Assembly (NCBI GenBank): GCA_964646815.1
Contig: CAZYFH010000010.1
Span: 1-64,000, forward strand
Reading direction: 5' to 3'
Source of the DNA: CAZYFH01 sp964646815
GTDB lineage: Bacteria > Acidobacteriota > Vicinamibacteria > Vicinamibacterales > UBA8438
Length of the DNA: 64,000 nucleotides
Shown: positions 44,457 through 52,949 of the stretch, one piece after another
Position numbering within the stretch: the stretch's first letter is position 1
How the letters are laid out: every line of letters starts with the position of its first letter
Made by a program: the position numbers and the translations under genes
Notes under the pieces: model-generated
The model's input: only the letters and a program-made list of their open reading frames with translations
What the model was told of the DNA's origin: nothing
Database searches by the model: none

Positions 44457-45032
44457 ATGTTTAGACATACCCGGCATTCGATAGTTGCAGTTGCCTTGCT
44501 GATCGCCGCATTCGGTTCACTCGGCATGGTTGGTTCAGCGATGGCACAAGGTGCGGCGGCGGATCTCCGCGCCCAATATGTCACCGACCTCGAGACGATG
44601 GAATCGAAGTTCAATGCGCTCGCGGGCGCCATGGACGCGGATATGTACGGATGGCGACCGATGGATGGCGTCCGGTCGGTGAGCGAGGTCTTTATGTTGA
44701 TCGTCGCCGAGAACTACCTCGTCCCGTCGACGTGGGGTGCGGCCCCGCCGGCCGGCATGACCGTTAGCCCGGCGATGTTTGGCGAACTGGCCGGTGTCAC
44801 CGACAAGGCGAGTGTGGTGGAGCAGCTCGCCGCTTCGTACACGTACGCCCTCGGAGCGGTCGCCGACATCGCCGATGACCAGATGTACCAGTCGATTCAG
44901 ATGTTCGGTCAGGAGTCGACGGTACAGGGAGGGCTGTTCCTGATTGTGGGGGACATGCACGAACACCTGGGGCAGGCGATCGCGTACGCCCGCATGAACG
45001 AGGTGGTTCCGCCGTGGTCGGCGGGACAATGA
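44457..45032 (+). CDS. Secreted DinB-family protein
   Basis: The protein has 191 residues, ATG after GGAGGGAG, signal peptide ending AMAQG. The DinB helices are YVTDLETMESKFNALAGAMD, the SVSEVFMLIVAEN segment, and the C-terminal MHEHLGQAIAYARMNEVVPPWS. The metal-binding His pair (HEH) is intact, unlike in the copy at 14515. It lies between the RND gene and the redoxin gene, all on the plus strand. Confidence 0.86.
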   Translation: MFRHTRHSIVAVALLIAAFGSLGMVGSAMAQGAAADLRAQYVTDLETMESKFNALAGAMDADMYGWRPMDGVRSVSEVFMLIVAENYLVPSTWGAAPPAGMTVSPAMFGELAGVTDKASVVEQLAASYTYALGAVADIADDQMYQSIQMFGQESTVQGGLFLIVGDMHEHLGQAIAYARMNEVVPPWSAGQ

Positions 45033-45124
45033 CCCATCGAGAAACATCGTAACGACTCGACATCGGCGGCGATCGTTGGAGCGGCGCAGTCGAATGTCGT
45101 GATCGCGGAGAGGTGCGTGGCGTG

Positions 45125-46279
45125 ATGCGAGAGGGCAGACCATTGGTGTGGGCGCTTACGGCCTGCGCGCTGGCGGGATCGCCGGCGGCAGCTGACGGCT
45201 CGGTGACAGTGCTGTACGACGACCAGGTGATCGAGATCGCCCGAACGCTGGCCGACCCGAACGACCTCTGGATCGTTCCGGAAGACCTGCCCCACGTGAA
45301 CCGTTTCGAGCTGAAGCCGGAGGGGGCCTGTCTCGATGAGCTCTGCGTGCCGGTCCTCCAGGATCGGGACAGCGAGATGTTCGTGACGCGCGGCGGTCAA
45401 CCGTAGTTTAACGTCACGGCGCTAGCGCGGAAGCTCGAGCAAGCGTATGTGGCCGACCACGATCATGGGATCTGGAGCTTCGGAGAGATTCCGGTCACCC
45501 GAACCCGCTTCCTCCGGTCGGCCGTCGCACCAGACTTCGAGCTTCCGAATCGAAACGGCGAGCTGGTACGGCTGTCGGACTTTCGCGGGAAGAAGGTGCT
45601 CGTCGTCACCTGGGCCTCGTGGTGAGGGTGCCGGTTTGACCTGCCCGGGTGGCAGGCCCTCTACGCGGAACTTAAGGACCAGGACTTCGAGATCATCACT
45701 GTCGCGCAAGACATGCTGGGCGAGACGGCGACTGCCGAGTGGCACGATCAGGCCGAGTTGTCCTATACGACGCTCATTGACCGCACGCATCGGGTTACGT
45801 CGCTCTACAACTTGACCAACGTGCCTTCGGGCATCCTGGTGGACGAAGGAGGACGCGTGCGGCGGATCGACGAGGGCGCCTACTCCGGGGCACTCCAGAT
45901 TGGCGACAAATCGATCGGCGCGCACGACTACCGGCCGATCGTGCATGACTGGGTGGCGCGTGGTGAGAACAGCGAGTCTCTCTGGTCGCCCGAGGAGATG
46001 GTCGAGCGCATCCGGCGCCGGACGCCGGACCAGGCGCGGGCCGAGCCCACCTTCAAGCTGGGCGTCTACCTGTGCGGTCAGGGCGACGAGGCACTGGCGC
46101 GAACGTATTGGGAGCAGGCGCAGGCGCTGGCTCCAGATAACTGGAACTTCCACAGGCAGGACTGGAATCTCACGGAAGGGCTCGCTGGGCCGAAGCTCCT
46201 GGAGAAGATGGGAGCACTCGACGAGCCGTTCTACGTACCGCTCGACCTGCGCGGGCGGGAGGACGCCGCGCCGCGGTAG
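45125..46279 (+). CDS. Secreted redoxin (TlpA-like) with selenocysteine UGA, also interrupted by UAG
   Basis: One frame runs from ATG 45125 (GTGs at 45113 and 45122 also fit) to TAG at 46277, if TAG 45404-45406 and TGA 45623-45625 are read through. The TGA lies in VVTWASW-U-GCRFDLPGWQ, where the resolving Cys is two residues on, so Sec occupies the redox-active position. A bSECIS-like hairpin follows. The TAG sits between TRGGQP and FNVTALARKLEQ, probably where Trp (TGG) was. Residues before it include a signal peptide ending AAADG and a CLDELC pair. After the redoxin fold comes a helical tail (YWEQAQALAPDNWNF, TPR-like). Sequence continuity across both stops argues for one gene. The TAG may be a mutation or a sequence error. 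Confidence 0.74.
45640..45656 (+). promoter_or_regulatory. Candidate bacterial SECIS hairpin
   Basis: CCTGCC (45640-45645) pairs perfectly with GGCAGG (45651-45656) around loop CGGGT. The loop starts 21 bases after the UGA (20 between), its second base is G, and GU lies in it, as in the E. coli fdhF element. Confidence 0.7.
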
Positions 46280-46372
46280 CGGTCTAGGCGTTCCTGCTAT
46301 CGACCTCGAAGGACCGTCTTCGGTGAAGATGTCGCCGGTCTGCCTGAGGTCAGGCATTGCGATCAACTATCA

Positions 46373-48676
46373 ATGACTCGGGTCGAGCGTTGTGTGCGCG
46401 TCGCGGCGTTGTTATCCGGTTGGCTCTTGATGTTGCCTATGAGCCTGGCCGCCCAGCGAACCGTGGCGGATCCTGGACCCGTGCAAGAGGACGTGACCGC
46501 GGCTGGGGTGCCACTGACACGCGCCGCGCCGGTGGACGCGGCGCCGGTGATCGATGGCGATGTGCTCGGAGACCCAGTGTACGTCGACGCCCCGATTGCG
46601 ACGGGATTCGTACAGAATCGGCCGTTCGAGGGAGAGCCGGCGTCGGAGCGGACGGAGGTGCGCATCGTCTACACCGGCGACACGCTCTACTTCGGGATCG
46701 TGTGTTACACAGAAGACCCGAGCACGATCATCGCGGCCGACAGCCGTCGCGATTCCGACCTGACCGACACTGACAGCTTTCAGATCGTCCTCGACACGTA
46801 TCTTGACGGGCAAAACGGTTTCGTGTTCGGGACCAATCCGGCGGGCGTCGAGTACGACGGTCAGGTGACAAACGAAGGGCAGGGGACCGGGCGTTTCGGC
46901 GGTGGTGGCGGCGGACGTCCGAGCAACAATAGGCAGCAGCGGGGTTCGGGTGGTGGCTTTAACCTCAATTGGGACGGGGCATGGCAGGTGGTCGCGCGTG
47001 TGTCCGACGTCGGGTGGAGCGCAGAGATCGCGATTCCGTTCCGCACGCTGCGCTATCCGACCACTCAGACGCAGTCGTGGGGCATGAACTTCCAGCGCAA
47101 CATCCGGGCTCGGAACGAACAAGCATACTGGTCGGCGTTGCCGCGTCAATACAACCTGAATCGAATCTCGCTGGCGGGAGCGCTCCAGGGACTCCAGGTG
47201 CCGCCGCAGCGAAACTTGCAGCTCACGCCGTACGCGCTCGGGGAGGCACTGCACCGGACCGAGGGTGCGACCACGGTGAGCACCGGCAACGTTGGAGCCG
47301 ACCTTAAATATAGCGTCACACCCAGCATGACGCTCGACCTGACCTACAACACTGACTTCGCACAGGTCGAGGTCGACGATCAACAGATCAACCTCGACCG
47401 GTTTACGCTCTTCTTTCCGGAGAAGCGGCCGTTCTTTCTCGAGAACGCCGGGTTGTTCTCCGTCGGCCAGCAGGGGGGCGTCGATATCTTCTTTAGCCGC
47501 CGGATCGGGCTCGGGGACAACGGCGAGCAGATTCCGATCATCGGTGGTGGTCGTCTGTCGGGGAAGGTTGGGACGAACACCAACGTCGGCTTTCTCAATA
47601 TGCAGACTCAGGCCGTGGGCGCCACCGGGAGTCCGCGACAGAACTTCACGGTCGCGCGCGTCAGACAGGACCTGCCTAACCGTTCGAACGTGGGGGCCAT
47701 GTTCGTGAACCGGCAGGCGAGTGGGGACTTGGCCGCGGCGGATGATGCGAACCGGAGCTACGCGGTCGACGGGACCTGGGGCATCGGGGAGGGTGGCACA
47801 GTCTCGGGCTTCGCTGCACGGACGGACTCGCCGGGTCAACCCACGAGCGAGGCCCACGCCTACGCGCTCAGTGCTCAGCATCAGTCGGAACGTGCGCGTC
47901 TGAGCCTCGGTTACACCGAGGTCGCGCCGAATTTCAATCCAGAGGTCGGGTTCCTGGCGCGTGAGAGCTACCGTCGGATGAACGCTAGCGTGTTCACGAC
48001 GTTCCGTCCCGAGAGCTTCATGGGCGTCCATGAGTTCCGGCCTCATGTCTTCCACAACACGTACTTCGACTATCGCACCGGGCGACACGAATCACAGTTC
48101 ACGCACATCGACAACCACATTGAGTGGCGGAACGGGTACGAGATTCACACCGGGATGAACGTCACCCGGGAAGGCGTGTTCGAGGCCTTCGAGATCTTCC
48201 CCGGCGTGATCATTCCTCCGAGCACCTACGACCACAAGGAAGTGCAGATCGCCGGCAACACCAACCTTGGCGCACCAGTTAGCTTCAACGTTAACAGCAT
48301 CATCGGAGGCCTGTTCGGCGGCGATCGGATCACGATCACCCCGTCAATTGCTGCCCGCGTTGGGGAGACCGTCAACGCGACGTTCGAATGGTCCTATAAC
48401 GACCTGCGGCTTCCGGGTGGGGACTTCACGACAAACTTGGCGCGTTTTCGGGCGTCGTATTCCTTCACGACGCGAATGTTTTTCCAGGGACTCGTCCAGT
48501 ACAACGACCGCGCCGACCTGTGGTCGTCGAATCTCCGGTTCGGCCTGCTCTCGGACGCCAATACTGGGCTGTTCGTGGTCTACAACGACATCCAAGGCCT
48601 CGGGAGCGCGATTCCCACGGGCGCCGGCCGCACGCTCACGGTCAAATACAGCTACCTGTTTGATCTCGTCGATTGA
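46373..48676 (+). CDS. DUF5916 outer-membrane protein with CBM9-like N-terminal domain
   Basis: The protein has 767 residues with a signal peptide ending LAAQ. Residues about 45-240 form a CBM9-like sandwich (APVIDGDVLGDPVYVDAP, FQIVLDTYLDGQNGFVFGTNPAG, SAEIAIPFRTLRYP). The rest, about 250-767, is a beta-barrel-like DUF5916 domain (TLDLTYNTDFAQVEVDDQQINLDRF, FFPEKRPFFLENAGLF) ending KYSYLFDLV. Such proteins are thought to sit in the outer membrane and handle polysaccharide or lipid ligands. A Gly/Asn/Arg-rich loop breaks the sandwich near residue 180. Confidence 0.86.
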   Translation: MTRVERCVRVAALLSGWLLMLPMSLAAQRTVADPGPVQEDVTAAGVPLTRAAPVDAAPVIDGDVLGDPVYVDAPIATGFVQNRPFEGEPASERTEVRIVYTGDTLYFGIVCYTEDPSTIIAADSRRDSDLTDTDSFQIVLDTYLDGQNGFVFGTNPAGVEYDGQVTNEGQGTGRFGGGGGGRPSNNRQQRGSGGGFNLNWDGAWQVVARVSDVGWSAEIAIPFRTLRYPTTQTQSWGMNFQRNIRARNEQAYWSALPRQYNLNRISLAGALQGLQVPPQRNLQLTPYALGEALHRTEGATTVSTGNVGADLKYSVTPSMTLDLTYNTDFAQVEVDDQQINLDRFTLFFPEKRPFFLENAGLFSVGQQGGVDIFFSRRIGLGDNGEQIPIIGGGRLSGKVGTNTNVGFLNMQTQAVGATGSPRQNFTVARVRQDLPNRSNVGAMFVNRQASGDLAAADDANRSYAVDGTWGIGEGGTVSGFAARTDSPGQPTSEAHAYALSAQHQSERARLSLGYTEVAPNFNPEVGFLARESYRRMNASVFTTFRPESFMGVHEFRPHVFHNTYFDYRTGRHESQFTHIDNHIEWRNGYEIHTGMNVTREGVFEAFEIFPGVIIPPSTYDHKEVQIAGNTNLGAPVSFNVNSIIGGLFGGDRITITPSIAARVGETVNATFEWSYNDLRLPGGDFTTNLARFRASYSFTTRMFFQGLVQYNDRADLWSSNLRFGLLSDANTGLFVVYNDIQGLGSAIPTGAGRTLTVKYSYLFDLVD

Positions 48677-48752
48677 CTAGACGGTACTTCGTCCCGAACG
48701 CCCGCGCCGTGCTCCTCGGGGACCGCGAGGGCCGCACGCAGCGCCCGCAAGC

Positions 48753-48773
48753 GGCGCCGTGGGCCACGGCGCC
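48753..48773. repeat. Perfect 10-bp palindrome with one-base centre
   Basis: GGCGCCGTGG, one G, then CCACGGCGCC. It lies 77 bases after the DUF5916 stop and 166 before the next start. It could be an operator or an RNA hairpin; it has no T-run, so a terminator is less likely. Confidence 0.5.
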
Positions 48774-48938
48774 GATGATCTGCAACGAGTTACCAGATTC
48801 TCGTTTCAGGCCGGATACCGGCCTCGCGGGCGATGGGGTGCCAAGGTGGTCTACTATGGGTAGGCGGTCGTGGCAGTTTCGACAGCCGCTGAGTGACGTG
48901 ACAACGTGCGCGACGATGCGCAGGAGATGGGGGAGCAG

Positions 48939-49958
48939 ATGAAAAGGAACATCCTGGCGTGGGTGCCGGCGCTGGTCTCGGCCGCCGTGCTGTTGATCAC
49001 TCCCGGCGTCGTTGCCGGGCAGACGGAAGCGCCGGACGGCTGGACGGTGCCTCGAACGGCAGATGGGCATCCCGACCTGCAGGGCATCTGGACGAACAAC
49101 CGTGCGACGCCGATGGAGCGTCCGGAGCAATTTGGCGAGAAGGCCAGGCTGACCGACGAAGAACTGGCCGAGTTGACCGGGCGCATCGAAGAGTTCCGCG
49201 ATTCTGAGCAGGCTGGCGATTTGCTGGGCGACCGTCTCGTCCAACAGGCGCTCGGGAACGCCGAGTTCCAGGATTTTGATACGGTCACGGGGAACTACAA
49301 CGCGTTCTGGTTGGTCGATCGCTCGCTCGACAACCGTACCTCGCTCATCATCGACCCGCCGAACGGGCGGCGACCACCGCTCACAGAGGCGGCGCTGGTT
49401 CGCATGCGTGAGAGCCGTGGCCCGCTGGGTTCGTCGGGCTCAGACGGTCCAGAGCAACGCACCCTGGGCGACCGATGTCTTCACTTTGGCGTCCCCAACC
49501 TGGGGTCCGGCTACAACAGCTATTCCCAGATCCTGCAGACGCCCGACCAGGTAACGATCCTCCAGGAGATGGGGCATATCATCCGGACGATCCCGCTCGA
49601 CGGACGGCCACACCTCGGCGAGTCGATCCCGCAGTGGGCGGGGAACTCGCGGGGACGATGGGAGGGTGACACGCTGGTGGTCGAGACCCGAAGTTACGAC
49701 CCGCGGAGCCGCTACAACGGGGGATCAGCGAACCTAATTCTGGTCGAGCGGTATGACCGAATCGCGCCTGACGTACTCAGGCACGAGGTCACGCTTCGGG
49801 ACCCAGATACTTGGACAGAGCCCTGGACCCTCGAGCTGCTTCTCGACCAGACCGAAGAGCCGATCTTCGAGTACGCCTGTCACGAGGGCAATTACGCGAT
49901 GCCCGGCATCCTGGCGGGGGCGCGAGCCGAGGAACGGGAGGCAGAAGAGTCGCGGTAG
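48939..49958 (+). CDS. Secreted ACHEGN-family protein, copy D
   Basis: The protein has 339 residues from ATG 48939, after GGGGGAG. Signal peptide ending VVAGQ. Family blocks: DGHPDLQGIW, ATPMERPEQFGEKARLTDEELAEL, SLIIDPPNGRRPPLT, GDRCLHFGVPNLG, LQTPDQVTILQEM, SRGRWEGDTLVVETR and FEYACHEGNYAMPGILAG. It is followed 30 bases later by copy E in tandem, probably a two-gene transcript. Confidence 0.87.
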   Translation: MKRNILAWVPALVSAAVLLITPGVVAGQTEAPDGWTVPRTADGHPDLQGIWTNNRATPMERPEQFGEKARLTDEELAELTGRIEEFRDSEQAGDLLGDRLVQQALGNAEFQDFDTVTGNYNAFWLVDRSLDNRTSLIIDPPNGRRPPLTEAALVRMRESRGPLGSSGSDGPEQRTLGDRCLHFGVPNLGSGYNSYSQILQTPDQVTILQEMGHIIRTIPLDGRPHLGESIPQWAGNSRGRWEGDTLVVETRSYDPRSRYNGGSANLILVERYDRIAPDVLRHEVTLRDPDTWTEPWTLELLLDQTEEPIFEYACHEGNYAMPGILAGARAEEREAEESR

Positions 49959-49987
49959 AGGTCTGGCCCACGCAGAAGGAGGGGGAT

Positions 49988-50959
49988 ATGAGCCGGCGAA
50001 TTCTCGCTGTTGCACTCGGTGTGTTCGCGTTTGTGATCACGACGCCGCGGGTGACCGCCGCGCAATCCTCTGAGGCGGAGACCGCGCCGCGGACCTCCTG
50101 GGGTGCGCCGGACCTTCAGGGCGTCTGGGACTTCCGTACGGCGACCCCGCTCGAGCGACCCGAGGAGTTCGCCGGGAAGGATTTCCTCTCGGACGAGGAA
50201 GCCGCCGAGGTGGTCGAGCAGACGGCCCAACGGTGGATTAGTCTCGCTGAAGGAAGCGACACCGACCCGGGCGCGTACAACCAGTTCTGGTTCGACTACG
50301 GGACCAGCGTCACGGAGGACCGGCGAACCTCCCTAATCGTCGATCCACCGGATGGTCGGATTCCAGCACGGCGGCCGGCCGCACAACGGCTCACCGAGGA
50401 GCAACGCGCGTATCGGCGCGACCACCCCGCCGATTCCTGGGCGGACCGTGGGATCGCGGAGCGGTGCATCCTTGGATTCAACGCCGGTCCACCGATGGAG
50501 CCTCGCGCCTACAACAACCACATGCAGCTGTTCCAGACCCCGGATCACGTCGTGATCCTCACCGAGATGGTCAACGACTCGCGTGTTATTCCGCTGGATG
50601 GGCGGCCCCATCTGCGGCGAGACATGCGTCAATGGCGGGGCGATTCGCGTGGGCACTGGGAGGACGACACGCTGGTCGTGGAAACCCGTAACTTCACGAA
50701 CAAGACCTCGTTCCGTGGCAGTGGCCCGCGGATGCGGCTCGTCGAACGGTTGACGCGGATCGACGCGGACACCCTGCTCTACGAATACACCGTCGACGAT
50801 CCCGAGACGTTCGAGCGCGGTTGGTCCGTAGCGATGCCGATGCTGCTTGCTGAGGCTCCGCTCTTCGAATACGCGTGTCACGAAGGCAACTACGGCATGG
50901 AGGGAATCCTCGCAGGCCATCGCGCGGACGAACGCAAGGCCGCCGGCGCTGCGCGGTAA
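49988..50959 (+). CDS. Secreted ACHEGN-family protein, copy E
   Basis: The protein has 323 residues, ATG 49988 after GAGGGGG. Signal peptide ending VTAAQ. Blocks: RTSWGAPDLQGVWDF, TPLERPEEFAGKDFLSDEEAAEV, SLIVDPPDGRIPARR, AERCILGFNAGPP, FQTPDHVVILTEM, SRGHWEDDTLVVETRNFT and FEYACHEGNYGMEGILAG. It resembles copy A (15085) more than its tandem neighbour D, since both share ERC(I/L)LGFN(A/S)GPP and the YNN block. Confidence 0.87.
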   Translation: MSRRILAVALGVFAFVITTPRVTAAQSSEAETAPRTSWGAPDLQGVWDFRTATPLERPEEFAGKDFLSDEEAAEVVEQTAQRWISLAEGSDTDPGAYNQFWFDYGTSVTEDRRTSLIVDPPDGRIPARRPAAQRLTEEQRAYRRDHPADSWADRGIAERCILGFNAGPPMEPRAYNNHMQLFQTPDHVVILTEMVNDSRVIPLDGRPHLRRDMRQWRGDSRGHWEDDTLVVETRNFTNKTSFRGSGPRMRLVERLTRIDADTLLYEYTVDDPETFERGWSVAMPMLLAEAPLFEYACHEGNYGMEGILAGHRADERKAAGAAR

Positions 50960-50989
50960 AACCCCGAGCGCGAATCGAGGGAGGGGCGC

Positions 50990-51784
50990 ATGCGGAACGT
51001 TATCGCGATCGTAGCCTTGGTCGTGGGCACCGGCGTCGCTGGCGTCTCGGCCCAATCGCCGCATCAGATCGCCGCCGATGGCGGCGACATCGTCATCACC
51101 CCCATTGTGCACGCGAGTGTCCAAGTCGAGCACGCGGGCCGAGTGATTCACGTCGACCCTTGGAGCAGCGGTGACCTTTCTCACGCCGCGCTCGCCGACC
51201 TCATCCTCGTCACCGATGATCCCGGGCACCACCTGGATCCGGCCGCCATCGAGCGGTTGCGAAAGCCAGGCGCGCCGGTGGTCGTCACCGCGGCCGGACA
51301 TGGGAAGGTGCCGGAGGCGATCGTACTTGGCAACGGCGAGCGCCGTGTGTTCGACGGCATCCCGGTGGAAGCCATCCCGGCGTACGACATGACGCCGGGG
51401 AGTCCGCTCCATCCGAAAGGCGACGCGAACGGCTACGTCGTCACCCTCGGGGGTCGGCGGCTTTATTTCGCTGGCGTCACAGAGTGCGTTCCTGAGATCC
51501 AGGCACTGCGCGACATCGATGTGGCTTTCTTGCCGATGAACCTGCCGGTCGATCGGATGCGCCCGATTCCCGTCGCCGAATGTATCAGGACGTTTGCACC
51601 GAAGGTGGTCTACCTCTACCACTACGACAATCGGTACGCGCGATGGCTCCAGAATCCGCAGGGTCCTGGCCCGGAAGGCGCTCAAGACACCGCGGCCACG
51701 CTTGAGGCGTTCAAGAACGCGATCGTCGACCTCCCGGTCGAGTTCCGCGACGGCCCTTGGTATCCCACCGTGTCGGCGCGGTGA
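50990..51784 (+). CDS. Secreted MBL-fold protein with altered metal site
   Basis: The protein has 264 residues, ATG after GGGAGGGG, signal peptide ending VSAQS. The fold is that of the UPF0173/L-ascorbate-lactonase-like group: ADLILVTDDPGHHLDPAAIERLRKPG, ANGYVVTLGGRRLYFAGVTECVPEI, YLYHYDN. Related proteins read TDIHGDHLDP and AGDTE. Here the first metal His is Pro, the Asp before the second His is His, and the Asp of GDTE is Val. The active site is therefore non-canonical. It directly follows copies D and E. Confidence 0.78.
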   Translation: MRNVIAIVALVVGTGVAGVSAQSPHQIAADGGDIVITPIVHASVQVEHAGRVIHVDPWSSGDLSHAALADLILVTDDPGHHLDPAAIERLRKPGAPVVVTAAGHGKVPEAIVLGNGERRVFDGIPVEAIPAYDMTPGSPLHPKGDANGYVVTLGGRRLYFAGVTECVPEIQALRDIDVAFLPMNLPVDRMRPIPVAECIRTFAPKVVYLYHYDNRYARWLQNPQGPGPEGAQDTAATLEAFKNAIVDLPVEFRDGPWYPTVSAR

Positions 51785-51857
51785 GGGTAGGACCTGTCTG
51801 GCGGCGTTCGTTTCCTCTCGAGGTTGCGATATTTAAATAGTCTGGTTTGGCGACGCC

Positions 51858-52820
51858 TTAGGGCGCCGATGTCGGTAGGTGTACGAGGTAGCTTGACCCA
51901 TCACGGTTGAGCCAGACACGGACGTAGTCGCCCTCCCGTAGTGCGTCGACTTGGACCTGATTGCGTGGTGCCGAGGACGTGGCCACTTCTTCAAGCTCGG
52001 AATCCGGCACGACGGTGGCCAACGCCCGGCCGGCAATGGATCCATCCTCTTCGTGAAGGAACTCGATCCAACGCGTGGTCGTGGACGGCTCTTGGTCGAC
52101 GACCGGCGCCGATTCGTCTGTGAGCCGTACGCGGTAAGGAGCCGGCTCGAGCGGCTCGCCCGTCGCGTACGCTCGGAGCGGTAAGTCGAAGCCCCCGCCG
52201 GCTGCGCGGGTTGCCGCGGCCTCGACGGCTGCTTCTTGGGCGACGGCTATTGCCGCCAAGGAAACCCCGATGTCGCGTGCGGCGGTTAGAGCTGACTGAG
52301 CGCGTTGATGAGCGCCTGCGTATTCTCCAGCCTGAAGGTCCGATTCCACGGCCGCGAGTGACGACTCCGCATCCTCAACGTCTGATCGCAGTCCGTCGAC
52401 GTCTTCGTCAGCCAGTTCGTCGATGGCCGGTCTCGCGTCGTCAAGTGCGGCTTCGGCATCGGCGATGCGCCTGCGAGTCTCGGTCTGGAGGCGAACCTTT
52501 TCCGCCTCAACAGCCGCATCGACGGTGTCAGCGGTTGCCTCCACCTCGGCGGCAAGCTGGGTAACCCGATCGTAGGACCGGGCAAGTGCGAACCGGTCGT
52601 TCTGCGCCCGCAGCTCGGCATCGAGTCTTCCGACCGTTTCGCGGGCTGCAGCGTATTCTCCAGGCGCATAGGCTTGGCCTTCGCCGGCCACGGCCTCAAC
52701 TTGCGCTCGGGCCGCGTCTACGGTCGCCGTGGGGACCTCCGCGCAGGCGCTGGCAAGCGTGACGAGACTCAAGATGCTGAGCCCCGAGAGGCTGTGCTCT
52801 CTAATGATCTTCATCCTCAT
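51858..52820 (-). CDS. Coiled-coil lipoprotein (DUF4398-like) with C-terminal beta domain
   Basis: The protein has about 320 residues if it starts at ATG 52820 (ATGs at 52814 and 52868 also possible). Lipobox LASACAE. Residues about 30-200 are alanine/glutamate-rich helices (AAARETVGRLDAELRAQN, AAVEAEKVRLQTETRRRI) with strong heptad character, resembling DUF4398 envelope proteins. The last 110 residues form a strand-rich domain (TRWIEFLHEED, GDYVRVWLNRDGSSYLVHL). It is likely anchored in the outer membrane facing the periplasm. Role unknown. Confidence 0.7.
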   Translation of the reverse strand: MRMKIIREHSLSGLSILSLVTLASACAEVPTATVDAARAQVEAVAGEGQAYAPGEYAAARETVGRLDAELRAQNDRFALARSYDRVTQLAAEVEATADTVDAAVEAEKVRLQTETRRRIADAEAALDDARPAIDELADEDVDGLRSDVEDAESSLAAVESDLQAGEYAGAHQRAQSALTAARDIGVSLAAIAVAQEAAVEAAATRAAGGGFDLPLRAYATGEPLEPAPYRVRLTDESAPVVDQEPSTTTRWIEFLHEEDGSIAGRALATVVPDSELEEVATSSAPRNQVQVDALREGDYVRVWLNRDGSSYLVHLPTSAP

Positions 52821-52949
52821 ATGATCGCACACTGGCGCTGTCGTGATCGAGACTCGCGGCCGGCGCACATGATGGTATCTGCACGCCGTTTGTCATATCA
52901 GCGCCGTGGGTGCATCGGTCGACCCTAGCCGGACCGGCTGACACGGGGG

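Noticed and set aside
45404..45406. TAG as a recoded sense codon (for example pyrrolysine)
   Set aside because: TAG ends several ordinary genes here (for example FKBP, RRM, peroxiredoxin), and no second sense TAG is seen at a conserved site. A mutation or sequence error is simpler.
46412..48088. 558-codon minus-strand frame opposite the DUF5916 gene
   Set aside because: It is antisense to a gene with clear signal peptide and domain structure.
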